Positions 1-5,855 of a stretch of DNA of 7,374 nt are shown here, one piece after another. The position numbers and the translations under genes are program-made. Within the stretch, counting starts at the first letter, position 1, and the number at the start of each line of letters is the position of its first letter. The DNA lies in the NCBI GenBank assembly GCA_029256665.1, contig JAQSXN010000179.1, positions 1 to 7,374 of the forward strand. Reading direction: 5' to 3'. Under the pieces are notes generated by a model. That model did no database searches, was not told the DNA's origin, and worked only from the letters and a program-made list of their open reading frames with translations. Origin of the DNA: Paenibacillus sp. (GTDB lineage Bacteria > Bacillota > Bacilli > Paenibacillales > Paenibacillaceae).

Positions 1-14
1 CCTTTCCAGCAACA

Positions 15-53
15 ATCGCTCCCGCCTTGCCGCAAGGCATAGTCGAGAGCGAT
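15..53. repeat. Nested inverted repeat downstream of the nrd operon
   Basis: An outer 7-bp stem (ATCGCTC at 15-21 with GAGCGAT at 47-53) encloses an inner 6-bp stem (GCCTTG at 24-29 with CAAGGC at 33-38, loop CCG). It could fold as RNA on either strand. No run of T follows the minus-strand form, so it is not a convincing terminator for nrdF. It may be a dispersed repeat or part of a structure belonging to whatever lies left of the window. The pairing is seen directly; the role is unknown. Confidence 0.4.
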
Positions 54-81
54 GTTATGAATGAATTATATGAGTCAAGCC

Positions 82-100
82 TCCCCCTTTAGAAGGGGGA
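82..100. repeat. Perfect 8-bp palindromic hairpin, possible 3' end of nrd transcript
   Basis: TCCCCCTT (82-89) and AAGGGGGA (93-100) pair perfectly around a 3-base TAG loop, about 64 bases past the nrdF stop codon. The stem is strong enough to stop or protect a transcript. Neither strand shows a proper T-tract directly after it: the minus strand continues GGCTTGAC, and the plus strand has only TTTT several bases away. It could be a poor terminator, a 3'-end stabiliser, or a dispersed palindromic repeat. Confidence 0.45.
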
Positions 101-104
101 TCCG

Positions 105-171
105 ATTTTGATCACGATGTTTATCCTAGAAGTATCTCGGATATTTTGATCACGATGTTTTTCTTAGAAGT
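105..171. repeat. 29-base direct repeat covering the nrdF stop codon
   Basis: Bases 105-133 and 143-171 are the same 29 bases with two differences (positions 123/161 and 126/164), giving a period of 38. The right copy includes the last two codons and TAA stop of nrdF; the left copy lies wholly downstream. In the left copy the base matching the last base of the nrdF stop is changed, giving TAG in place of TAA. This is most simply read as a small tandem duplication of the nrdF 3' end. Confidence 0.75.
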
Positions 172-1120
172 TGAATACGAAGTCGTCGTCGTTCAGCGGT
201 TCGACATGGATCGTGCGCACGTAGCCGTTGCCCTTCTTCGAGAAGAAGTCATGCTGCTTCGTATGCGTGCTGATGCCGTTGAATACGATCGGGTTGACCG
301 TCTCTTCCGGGAAATACGATTCCATTCCGAGATTCATGAGCGCCTTGTTCGCGTTGTAGCGCACGTAGATCTTCACTTCTTCTTCGAGGCCGAGCGGTCC
401 GTACAAACCGTCCGTGTAGACCACTTCGTTCTCGTACAGCTCGTGAAGGAGCGCCAATACTTCCGCGTTCAGGGAAACTTGCTCTTCCGGCGTAAACGTC
501 GCGAACAGCTCCTGCGCCAGCACGCCAACGTACAGGCCGTGAATGCTCTCGTCGCGAAGAATCAAGTCGATGATTTCGCCGCTGCTCGTCATTTTGCCTT
601 GGCCTGCCAAGTATAGCGGATAGAAGAAGCCGCTGTAGAACAAGTAGCTCTCTAGAAAGACGGACGCCGCCATCGCTTTGTACAGCTCTTTGGGTCCGGT
701 TATGTTCGAATACCAGGAGGAAACGAGTTTCGCTTTCTTCTGCAACTGCGGATTTTCTTCCACCCAGCGGAAAATCGCGTCGATCTCTTCGCCCGAAGCC
801 AGCGTCGTGAAGATGCTGCTGTAAGACTTGGCGTGGATTTGCTCCATCATCGACATGAAGGACAATACGGCCTTGCGCTGCAAGCCGTCCACGTGCTCGA
901 GAATCTTCGGCATGCCGACGCCGCCTTGAATCGTGTCGAGCAGCGTCAAGCCGCCGAGCACGTTCTTGTAGAGCGTGCGCTCTTCGTCGGTCATATCCAT
1001 CCAGTCCATCTTATCGTCGGATAACGGAATTTCTTCGTCTGTCCAGAATTGCATCACGTTCTGCTGCCAGAACGTCAATGTAAAGTCATCATCCGGACGG
1101 TTCCAGTTTACGGCTTTCAT
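164..1120 (-). CDS. nrdF: Class Ib ribonucleoside-diphosphate reductase, beta subunit NrdF
   Basis: This is the small (R2) subunit of aerobic class Ib ribonucleotide reductase. It houses the dimetal site and tyrosyl radical that NrdE needs to convert ribonucleoside diphosphates to deoxyribonucleotides in the cytoplasm. From the ATG at 1120 the product is 318 residues, close to the usual family length. Metal ligands expected for the family are visible: Asp62, Glu93 and His96 (MMEQIHAKSY), Glu157 (FLESYLFYSGF), Glu191 and His194 (RDESIHG). The radical tyrosine is Tyr100. The C-terminus NDDDFVFNF is the acidic-aromatic tail that docks onto NrdE. The start is set by AAGGAG at 1137-1132, 11 bases upstream; an in-frame extension to 1228 runs through the intergenic hairpin and is rejected. 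It is the last gene of nrdI-nrdE-nrdF. By family knowledge the cofactor is probably a dimanganese-tyrosyl radical assembled with NrdI, although Fe can also load. The stop codon lies within a small duplicated segment. Confidence 0.96.
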   Translation of the reverse strand: MKAVNWNRPDDDFTLTFWQQNVMQFWTDEEIPLSDDKMDWMDMTDEERTLYKNVLGGLTLLDTIQGGVGMPKILEHVDGLQRKAVLSFMSMMEQIHAKSYSSIFTTLASGEEIDAIFRWVEENPQLQKKAKLVSSWYSNITGPKELYKAMAASVFLESYLFYSGFFYPLYLAGQGKMTSSGEIIDLILRDESIHGLYVGVLAQELFATFTPEEQVSLNAEVLALLHELYENEVVYTDGLYGPLGLEEEVKIYVRYNANKALMNLGMESYFPEETVNPIVFNGISTHTKQHDFFSKKGNGYVRTIHVEPLNDDDFVFNF

Positions 1121-1182
1121 TAGTAGGCATGCTCCTTCTTCGCTACGTAATCGTAATCGCGGATACGGGGACCCGCAAGGTA

Positions 1183-1220
1183 AAACGGCTGTCGTCATCC
1201 TTGGACTGCGACAGCCGTTT
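1183..1220 (-). other. Perfect 12-bp hairpin between nrdE and nrdF
   Basis: AAACGGCTGTCG (1183-1194) and CGACAGCCGTTT (1209-1220) pair without mismatch around a 14-base loop. The hairpin lies in the roughly 150-base gap, about 50 bases past the nrdE stop and about 60 before the nrdF start. On the minus strand it is followed by TTTTACC, a very short T-run. It could therefore act as a partial terminator, or as an RNA processing or stability element that sets the NrdE:NrdF ratio. No separate promoter for nrdF was recognised in the gap. The structure is seen; the role is inferred. Confidence 0.7.
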
Positions 1221-1269
1221 CGGTTCAAGGTGAAGCTGAGCCTTTATAAGATGAATGTTCAACTACCTC

Positions 1270-3468
1270 TTAAACGGCGCAGCTTGTGCATTCTTCGACG
1301 GATAGACGCTTCGTTCTGGTGTAATAAAGCGACTTCAGACCCTTCTGAGCGGCATAGACGTAGAAACGGGCGAGCTCGCGGGTCGTCACGTTGCTGTTGA
1401 CGTGCAGAACGGTGGAGATGCCTTGGTCGATATGCTGGCCAATCTCCGCGATCAGATCGATCAGCTTAAATTGGTTAATGTTGTAAGCCGATTTGTAGTA
1501 GAAGTAGTTATCCTGCGACAGATACGGCATCGGGTAGTAGGTCGTCGAGTTCGCGTACGTGCGCGTCTCGATGTGCTCAACGATCGGCATGACGCTGGAA
1601 GTCGCGTTCTGGATGTAGGAGATGCTTTGCGTCGGCGCGATCGCCAGACGGTACGCGTGGTACAGGCCATGCTGCATAACCTTCTCCTTGAGCGCCGCCC
1701 AATCTTGCGGGGACGGAATCTCCATGCTGCCGAACAGTTCCTTCACGCGGTCCGACTCCGGACGGAAGTCCTTCTCGATGTAACGGGCGAAGTACGTGCC
1801 TTTCGCGTACTCGGAACGGTCGAAGTCCTTGAACGTTTCGCCGCGTTCCTTCGCGATTTCCATGCTTTTCTCCAGGGAATAGAAGTTCATCATCATAAAG
1901 AACGCGTTCGCGAACTCTTTCGCTTCGTCGCTCTCGTAAGCGATCTTGTTCTTCGCCAAGTAGCCGTTCAGGTTCATCGCGCCGAGGCCGACGGAATGCA
2001 GCTCTTCGTTCGCCTTGCGAACGCCGGGCGCGTTGTCGATCTTCGACAGGTCGCTGACCGTCGTGAGCGCTTCGATGCCGACATGGACGGAGTCCTTGAT
2101 CTTGCCGCGTTCCATGACGTTCACGATGTTAAGCGAAGCCAGGTTGCAGCTGATGTCGCGGCGGATATTGTCGTCGAAGCCGTAATCGTTGATTTCGGAC
2201 GTCTCCTGCAATTGGAAAATCTCCGTGCACAGGTTGGACATCTTGACGTTGCCGATATCCTTCAGCGCGTGAACGCTGTTGGCATTCGACTTGTTCATAA
2301 TATAAGGGTAACCGGATTCCAGCTGGATGGAAGCAATCTTCGTCAGCATATCGCGCGCGTTCATCACCGTTTTTCTCGTGACTTTCTCGTTGGCGAGCAG
2401 CTCTTCGTACATCACGTCCATGTCCATGTCATCCAGATGTTGGCCGTAAGCCTTCTGTACCGAATGCGGTCCGAAGACGACAAGCGGTTTGTTCTGCGCG
2501 GCCAGCTCATAGAATTTGTTCGGGATGATCAGGCCGATCGACAAGGTTTTGATGCGGGACTTTTCGTCCGCGTTGATTTTTTTGCAATCCAGGAACTCGA
2601 TAATGTCCCAGCCGAAAATGTTGTAGTAACCCGCGCCGGAGCCCTTGCGCTGACCCATTTGATCCGCGTAGGAGAACGCGTCTTCCATTAGCTTAAGGAC
2701 CGGCATGATGCCCTTGGCCGCGCCTTCCACGCCTTTGATCGGTTCGCCGCGCCCGCGAAGCTTGGACAGGTTGACCGCTACGCCGCCGCCGATCTTGGAC
2801 AGCTGCATGCATGTGCCTAGCACGTAGTTGATGGAATTAAGCGAATCGTCCATCTCGAGCAGGAAGCAGGACACCATCTCGCCGCGGCGGCTCTTGCCCG
2901 CGTTCAGGAACGTTGGCGTCGCCGGCTGCAGGCGCTGCTCGATCATCGCGTCCGCGATGCGAAGCGCGCGTTCCGCGTCTCCTTCGCCTAGATGAAGGGC
3001 AACGATCGCGACGCGATCCGGATATTGCTCCAGATATTGCGACTTGTTGTTGGTCTTCATCGCGTAGTCTTTGTAGAACTTGGAGGCTGCCATGTACGAT
3101 TGGAACTGGAAGTCGCTGTTCGTCGTCAAGTTAAAGACGGCTTCCACCTGCTCGTATGTATATTTAACGAATACGTCATCGTAATAGTCGTTAGCAATGA
3201 GATAATCCAATTTCTCGCGAAGCGAACCGAACTTCACGCTTTTCTGGTCGACTTCCGCCATAAAGGCTCTAACCGCTTCCTGATCCTTCTCCAGCTGATA
3301 AAATCCATCTACGCCGCGCTGCATCAATTGGTTGTTCAATTCGATATGCTTGACGTCGTTTTGTTTCGTTTCTCCGGATATGCCTTGGGAATTCTTCGCT
3401 TCCGCCTCGACCACCGCCGTAGCTCCGCTTGGTTTCAAATCTGTGCTCAGTTCATCAAATAGCTTCAA
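1270..3468 (-). CDS. nrdE: Class Ib ribonucleoside-diphosphate reductase, alpha (catalytic) subunit NrdE
   Basis: This is the large (R1) subunit that reduces ribonucleoside diphosphates at the 2' position, using the radical generated by NrdF. With the TTG start at 3468 it has 732 residues, somewhat longer than B. subtilis NrdE. Key residues are present: the redox pair Cys201 (GEMVSCFLLE) and Cys441 (RRDISCNLASLN), the active-site Asn412/Cys414/Glu416 of NLCTE, the radical-path Tyr715-Tyr716 (KSLYYTRTK), and a C-terminal CxxC (Cys727, Cys730) that shuttles electrons from thioredoxin or NrdH. The family signatures PATPTFLNAG (182-191) and APTQSISYIQ (611-620) are intact. About the first 40 residues are a polar, low-complexity extension before the conserved region begins near IELNNQLMQ. 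The start overlaps the end of nrdI by 14 bases, suggesting translational coupling. TTG 3468 is preferred because AAAGGG (3483-3478) lies 9 bases upstream; GTG at 3474 would be only 3 bases from it, but cannot be excluded. Confidence 0.96.
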   Translation of the reverse strand: MKLFDELSTDLKPSGATAVVEAEAKNSQGISGETKQNDVKHIELNNQLMQRGVDGFYQLEKDQEAVRAFMAEVDQKSVKFGSLREKLDYLIANDYYDDVFVKYTYEQVEAVFNLTTNSDFQFQSYMAASKFYKDYAMKTNNKSQYLEQYPDRVAIVALHLGEGDAERALRIADAMIEQRLQPATPTFLNAGKSRRGEMVSCFLLEMDDSLNSINYVLGTCMQLSKIGGGVAVNLSKLRGRGEPIKGVEGAAKGIMPVLKLMEDAFSYADQMGQRKGSGAGYYNIFGWDIIEFLDCKKINADEKSRIKTLSIGLIIPNKFYELAAQNKPLVVFGPHSVQKAYGQHLDDMDMDVMYEELLANEKVTRKTVMNARDMLTKIASIQLESGYPYIMNKSNANSVHALKDIGNVKMSNLCTEIFQLQETSEINDYGFDDNIRRDISCNLASLNIVNVMERGKIKDSVHVGIEALTTVSDLSKIDNAPGVRKANEELHSVGLGAMNLNGYLAKNKIAYESDEAKEFANAFFMMMNFYSLEKSMEIAKERGETFKDFDRSEYAKGTYFARYIEKDFRPESDRVKELFGSMEIPSPQDWAALKEKVMQHGLYHAYRLAIAPTQSISYIQNATSSVMPIVEHIETRTYANSTTYYPMPYLSQDNYFYYKSAYNINQFKLIDLIAEIGQHIDQGISTVLHVNSNVTTRELARFYVYAAQKGLKSLYYTRTKRLSVEECTSCAV

Positions 3469-3814
3469 TGGCACGCACCCTTTCGACAAAATATTCCGTA
3501 TCCAAACTGGTTCCCGACAATTCAAACTTCAGTATGACCGGCACGTCGTACATCGAGGAAATCGTGTCCGCGCTTTTGGCGAAGCCGTTCCCCCAATTCC
3601 GGTTGCCGCTGGCGGATACGCCACGAAGCAAGTCGTGATTGCTCTTCAGGAACGCGTTCACCTTCTCCGGCACCTGGCCGAACCCCGTCGTATACGTGAC
3701 GAGCACGAACGGTTCGTTGAGCCTGGCCTGCTCGTCGATCGGCATCGAACGCATATTCAACTTGTTGATAAACCGTTTCACGTTTCCTGTTTTCGAATCA
3801 TAGACGACTAGCAT
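3455..3814 (-). CDS. nrdI: NrdI, flavodoxin-like activator of class Ib ribonucleotide reductase
   Basis: This small FMN protein supplies the oxidant (superoxide or peroxide generated at reduced flavin) that assembles the Mn-tyrosyl-radical cofactor in NrdF. It has 119 residues, the normal family length. Visible FMN-contact segments are the phosphate loop SKTGN (7-11), TYTTGFGQVP (40-49) and the loop SGNRNWGNGFAKSAD (69-83) expected near the isoalloxazine ring. The ATG at 3814 is preceded by AAGGGAG (3831-3825) with 10 bases of spacing. It is the first gene of the operon, and its TGA stop lies inside the start of nrdE. No nrdH redoxin gene accompanies it, matching the nrdI-nrdE-nrdF layout known in Bacillus. 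The reductant for NrdE is therefore probably encoded elsewhere. Confidence 0.93.
   Translation of the reverse strand: MLVVYDSKTGNVKRFINKLNMRSMPIDEQARLNEPFVLVTYTTGFGQVPEKVNAFLKSNHDLLRGVSASGNRNWGNGFAKSADTISSMYDVPVILKFELSGTSLDTEYFVERVRAIEAI
3478..3483 (-). promoter_or_regulatory. nrdE ribosome binding site inside nrdI
   Basis: AAAGGG on the minus strand lies within the last codons of nrdI. It is 9 bases before TTG at 3468 but only 3 before GTG at 3474, so it favours the TTG start for nrdE. The match to the anti-Shine-Dalgarno sequence is moderate. Confidence 0.5.
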
Positions 3815-3848
3815 CGCACGCCCGCTCCCTTACTGAATTATAGCAATG

Positions 3849-3888
3849 AAAAAGCGCTTCTGCCCCCATCTAGCGGGCAGCTGCGCTT
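3849..3888 (-). terminator. Terminator-like hairpin in the nrdI leader (possible attenuator)
   Basis: On the minus strand AAGCGC (3888-3883) pairs with GCGCTT (3857-3852), and CTGCCC (3880-3875) with GGGCAG (3865-3860). The two stems are separated by a 2x2 internal loop (AG/AA), and the terminal loop is 9 bases. The 3' arm runs directly into TTTTT (3853-3849). This has the form of an intrinsic terminator. It lies about 60 bases past the predicted transcription start and 34 bases before the nrdI ATG, with no minus-strand gene upstream to terminate. It is therefore best read as a leader terminator that can attenuate the nrd operon. I could not find a clear competing antiterminator or a known riboswitch motif in the short leader. 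Confidence 0.7.
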
Positions 3889-3930
3889 CGTTGCGATATA
3901 CCACTGGTAGATCTTCTCGAGCCCTCAAAT

Positions 3931-3946
3931 CATCAATATGTAGTTG
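3931..3946 (-). promoter_or_regulatory. NrdR box 2 (downstream, at the transcription start)
   Basis: The 10-base core CTACATATTG (3943-3934, minus strand) matches the NrdR-box core CwAtATaTwG at nine of ten positions. Its centre (3938.5) is exactly 31 bp from that of box 1, the three-helical-turn spacing described for NrdR operator pairs. The flanking bases fit the consensus poorly. The site also forms part of CATCAA...TTGATG (3949-3931). It overlaps the predicted start point, consistent with repression. Confidence 0.75.
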
Positions 3947-3955
3947 ATGTTTTTG

Positions 3956-3984
3956 ATTTTACCTCAAGATATAGGTCTAGTCAA
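3956..3984 (-). promoter_or_regulatory. Sigma-A promoter of nrdI-nrdE-nrdF
   Basis: TTGACT (-35, 3984-3979) and TAAAAT (-10, 3961-3956) are separated by exactly 17 bases, each differing from consensus at one position. Transcription would start near 3949, giving a leader of about 135 bases before nrdI. The spacer carries NrdR box 1, and the start region carries NrdR box 2. Confidence 0.8.
3962..3977 (-). promoter_or_regulatory. NrdR box 1 (between -35 and -10)
   Basis: The core CTATATCTTG (3974-3965, minus strand) matches the NrdR-box core CwAtATaTwG at nine of ten positions and lies in the promoter spacer. Occupancy would block RNA polymerase. Paired with box 2, it suggests repression by the ATP/dATP-sensing NrdR repressor. 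The gene for NrdR is not in this window. Confidence 0.75.
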
Positions 3985-4027
3985 TGAAAATTATGGAGAT
4001 AATATGAATCTAATTTTTTTGGCATGC

Positions 4028-4056
4028 TCGACTATTTTAACAGATAAGACTATGAT
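4028..4056 (+). promoter_or_regulatory. Probable sigma-A promoter of the small plus-strand gene
   Basis: TCGACT (4028-4033, four of six -35 positions) and TATGAT (4051-4056, five of six -10 positions) are separated by 17 bases. A start near 4063 would give a leader of roughly 34 bases before the GTG at 4097. It diverges from the nrdI promoter, with about 43 bases between the two -35 elements, and does not overlap the NrdR boxes. Confidence 0.5.
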
Positions 4057-4096
4057 GGGATAGTGACATTTTATTGATATATTGGGGGTAATAATC

Positions 4097-4315
4097 GTGG
4101 CAAAACTTACGCCGGAAGGCGTCCGGGCGGCGCTCGCGGGCATGCATAACGAGTCGGGAATCGATACCTCGGACTTGCTGGCTTATATAGAAGAGCTGGA
4201 ATCCAAGGCGGCCAAGCTCGAAGAAGAACTCCGAAAATCGCGGATCGGCTCCGCCCGCAAAACATCGTCAGACGCGTCGATGAACAGCAGGCTGAAGGAC
4301 GCGCTGAGGGAATAA
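4097..4315 (+). CDS. Small hypothetical protein, charged, probable coiled coil
   Basis: I do not recognise this 72-residue protein. The GTG at 4097 is chosen because GGGGGT (4084-4089) lies 7 bases upstream; the in-frame TTG at 4082 would fall within that site. It begins MAKLTPEGVRAALAG. Residues about 25-50 (DLLAYIEELE, then KLEEELRKSR) carry leucines in a heptad-like pattern with dense Glu/Lys, as in a short coiled coil. The tail (51-72) is Ser/Arg/Lys-rich and ends LKDALRE. No signal peptide, membrane segment or metal-binding motif is visible, so it is probably cytosolic. It stands alone on its strand, divergent from nrdI, with its own plausible promoter. GC-rich third positions like those of neighbouring genes support it being real. 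A role linked to nucleotide reduction would be guesswork. Confidence 0.7.
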   Translation: MAKLTPEGVRAALAGMHNESGIDTSDLLAYIEELESKAAKLEEELRKSRIGSARKTSSDASMNSRLKDALRE

Positions 4316-4457
4316 CGCGCCATATCTTGTAGATTGGCCGGTGTGCTCGACCAAGGCGACGTATTGTAATTCGTGTCGAAAACAGCCAAATTGGAATTTC
4401 ATCCTCATTCGCGGCATTTGTCGAATTACCGCGCCACTTTACAAGTATCGACATTGG

Positions 4458-4494
4458 GCCGCGGAAAGTGAAGAGTAGAAATTGGAGCCGCGGC
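4458..4494. repeat. GC-rich 7-bp inverted repeat
   Basis: GCCGCGG (4458-4464) and CCGCGGC (4488-4494) pair perfectly across a 23-base purine-rich loop, about 140 bases after the small gene. No T-run follows on either strand, so a terminator is not supported. It may be chance in GC-rich DNA. Confidence 0.3.
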
Positions 4495-4525
4495 GGGAGA
4501 ACGCTAGTCTGACTATCTGCCCCCC

Positions 4526-4660
4526 CCGCTAGGGCGCCTAACGGATTCTCGTCTCCTTATGACCCTCCGCTAGGCGCTTAACGGTTCTGGTCTCCTTCTG
4601 ACCCCGCTAGGCGCTTAACGGTTCTGGTCTCCTTCTGACCCTTCGCTTGGCGCTTAACGG
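4526..4660. repeat. Tandem repeat array of about 37-bp palindromic units
   Basis: Two identical 37-base units sit head to tail at 4567-4603 and 4604-4640. They are preceded by a diverged 41-base unit (4526-4566) and followed by a partial fourth (4641-4660). Each full unit has three parts: an 18-base imperfect palindrome centred on GCGC (CCGCTAGGCGCTTAACGG), the linker TTCT, and a 15-base inverted repeat with GGTC/GACC arms (GGTCTCCTTCTGACC). The array starts at a run of eight C. No open reading frame uses it. It resembles a family of dispersed intergenic repeats more than a coding or CRISPR array. Confidence 0.85.
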
Positions 4661-4686
4661 CCAGCACGGGCCTTATTCGTTCGGTT

Positions 4687-4723
4687 GAGGCGCATCCTGG
4701 ATTCTAACGGTCACCGGCGCCTC
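4687..4723. repeat. Inverted repeat in the degenerate array flank
   Basis: GAGGCGC (4687-4693) and GCGCCTC (4717-4723) pair across 23 bases that include another TAACGG motif. The plus strand continues TATTTT, so a weak plus-strand terminator is possible. More likely it is a diverged relative of the neighbouring repeat units. Confidence 0.35.
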
Positions 4724-5036
4724 TATTTTGCTCAAAACGGCTACTTTTGCCTCCCCTTTTCGTGTATAACGCTTCCTATGTCCGTTACAATTCGAAAACC
4801 GGTATTTTCGTTAAGATAAGGTCTCCCATGTCCCTTAGACTTGCTGCACTCTCTCTATTCACGATTTCGAACCTCCATCATGACTGAGTTATCGCATAAG
4901 AGGCGGTCGCAGCCCGCGCCGGGCCTTACAATGACACTGCGTCCTGCGGAATGAATATGATCAAACGTGCATCAGCAGCCAGTCGGTCTCGCTATCCGTT
5001 CCGTTGGCATCTTCACGTCCCATCATGGCGCAACGC

Positions 5037-5062
5037 AAAGAAGCCACCCTGCCAGGATGGCC
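5037..5062 (-). terminator. Intrinsic terminator of the rsfS-cvfB-yqeM operon
   Basis: On the minus strand, GCCATCC (5061-5055) pairs with GGGTGGC (5049-5043), with one G-T pair, around the loop TGGCA. The stem is followed by TTCTTT (5042-5037). It begins about 20 bases after the methyltransferase stop codon, the expected place for the end of this operon. Confidence 0.75.
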
Positions 5063-5081
5063 GTGAAACATAATTGGATTA

Positions 5082-5855
5082 TTATTTGATTGCGGCAAAA
5101 AAGAGGCGTTCCGCGCCCGCCCCTGGAGGCTTCAGCTCGAAATCGGCGTAGCGGTCGACCGTGCGGAAGCCCGCGCGCCGCAGCGCCGAGACGATCCACT
5201 CCGGATCGTAAGCCCTCTGTTGATGCGTCTCCTCGAAGCGGCGGAACCGCGAATCGCGATCACGTGCGAAGATCGTCAGATTATGTTCGATCTGGCACCG
5301 CGCCTCGTCGAAATCGCAAGTCCAGATGTAGGCGATATCCCGCTCGTCCAGCACGAACGGCTGCTCTTCCGCGTAACGAATCAATTGGGAGGGCGGATGC
5401 ATGTCGAACAAAAAGCTGCCGCCGTCTTTGAGCCCGCGATATGTGGCTTGAAAAGCAGCTTCGATATCCGCTTCGTCGGTCAAATAGTTGAAGCAGTCGC
5501 AGAACGACACAACGGCGTCCACGGGCTCTCCAAGCTCCCAATCCTTCATATCCTGCTGCAGCCATCTTATCGATCCCGCGCGGGGCCTTACCGCCTGCGC
5601 AGGCGTCTCGTCCCACTTATTGCGGGCGACGGAAAGCATATCCGAAGACAAGTCGATGCCGAATACATGGAATCCCGACCTCGCGAGCGGGATCGACAAG
5701 CTTCCCGTGCCGCAGCCGAGATCCACGACCGTGGCAGGCATCCCGTAACGGGACCAGCTCTCGCGGGCATACCCAAGCCAATCCGCGTACGGCATGTCCT
5801 CCATCAACTGATCATAGACAAGAGCGAATTGCCCGTAAGAATGGCTTGCGTTCAC
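5082..5855 (-). CDS. yqeM: YqeM-like SAM-dependent methyltransferase
   Basis: This is a class I (Rossmann-fold) S-adenosylmethionine methyltransferase of 257 residues, resembling B. subtilis YqeM; its substrate is unknown. The SAM-binding glycine loop is VVDLGCGTG (43-51). The acidic residue that binds the ribose is Asp68 in FGIDLSSDML, and QQDMKDWEL (100-108) is the adenine-side acidic segment. The beta-4 strand VDAVVSFCDCFNYL (112-125) follows, then the GLKDGGSFLFDMHPP turn (141-155). The N-terminus YGQFALVYDQLMEDMPYADW is characteristic of YqeM. The GTG start at 5855 directly abuts the TAA of the upstream gene, with GAAGG a few bases before it, so translation is probably coupled. It is the last gene of the operon and is followed by an intrinsic terminator. 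Genes of this family commonly sit beside rsfS in Bacillales, but that does not reveal the substrate. Confidence 0.9.
   Translation of the reverse strand: MNASHSYGQFALVYDQLMEDMPYADWLGYARESWSRYGMPATVVDLGCGTGSLSIPLARSGFHVFGIDLSSDMLSVARNKWDETPAQAVRPRAGSIRWLQQDMKDWELGEPVDAVVSFCDCFNYLTDEADIEAAFQATYRGLKDGGSFLFDMHPPSQLIRYAEEQPFVLDERDIAYIWTCDFDEARCQIEHNLTIFARDRDSRFRRFEETHQQRAYDPEWIVSALRRAGFRTVDRYADFELKPPGAGAERLFFAAIK

Larger units (their letters stand above)
4316..5036. other. Long non-coding stretch with repeats
   Basis: About 720 bases between the small gene and the methyltransferase terminator hold no coding region I can support. The first 200 bases are unremarkable apart from one inverted repeat. 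Bases 4526-4660 are a tandem repeat. Bases 4661-4860 contain scattered related motifs (AACGG at roughly 30-50 base intervals). Bases 4861-5036 show nothing I can name. No terminator for the small plus-strand gene is obvious. Confidence 0.6.

Noticed and set aside
65..70. Minus-strand TATAAT near a TTGACT, possible promoter reading leftward
   Set aside because: The two hexamers are only about three bases apart and no usable -35 exists at the proper distance.
1402..2691. A 429-codon plus-strand reading frame opposite nrdE
   Set aside because: It lies entirely antisense to an intact nrdE with all catalytic residues, and its composition (Val/Arg/Asp/His-rich) is typical of an antisense shadow.
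3889..3949. Possible riboswitch or T-box in the nrdI leader before the hairpin
   Set aside because: The segment is too short, with no T-box sequence and no cobalamin-riboswitch elements. Only small local stems such as TACC/GGTA are visible.
4107..4454. A minus-strand reading frame of 115 codons opposite the small gene
   Set aside because: It is Arg/Pro-rich with no motif and no ribosome binding site, and mirrors the small gene. It is best explained as a shadow of GC-rich codons.
4526..4660. Regularly spaced repeats that might be a small CRISPR array
   Set aside because: The units are directly head to tail with no unique spacers, and there are no cas genes nearby.
4951..5073. A 40-residue plus-strand reading frame (start ATG 4951) ending before the methyltransferase stop
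   Set aside because: It has no convincing ribosome binding site, runs through the minus-strand terminator, and has a composition unlike a structured protein.
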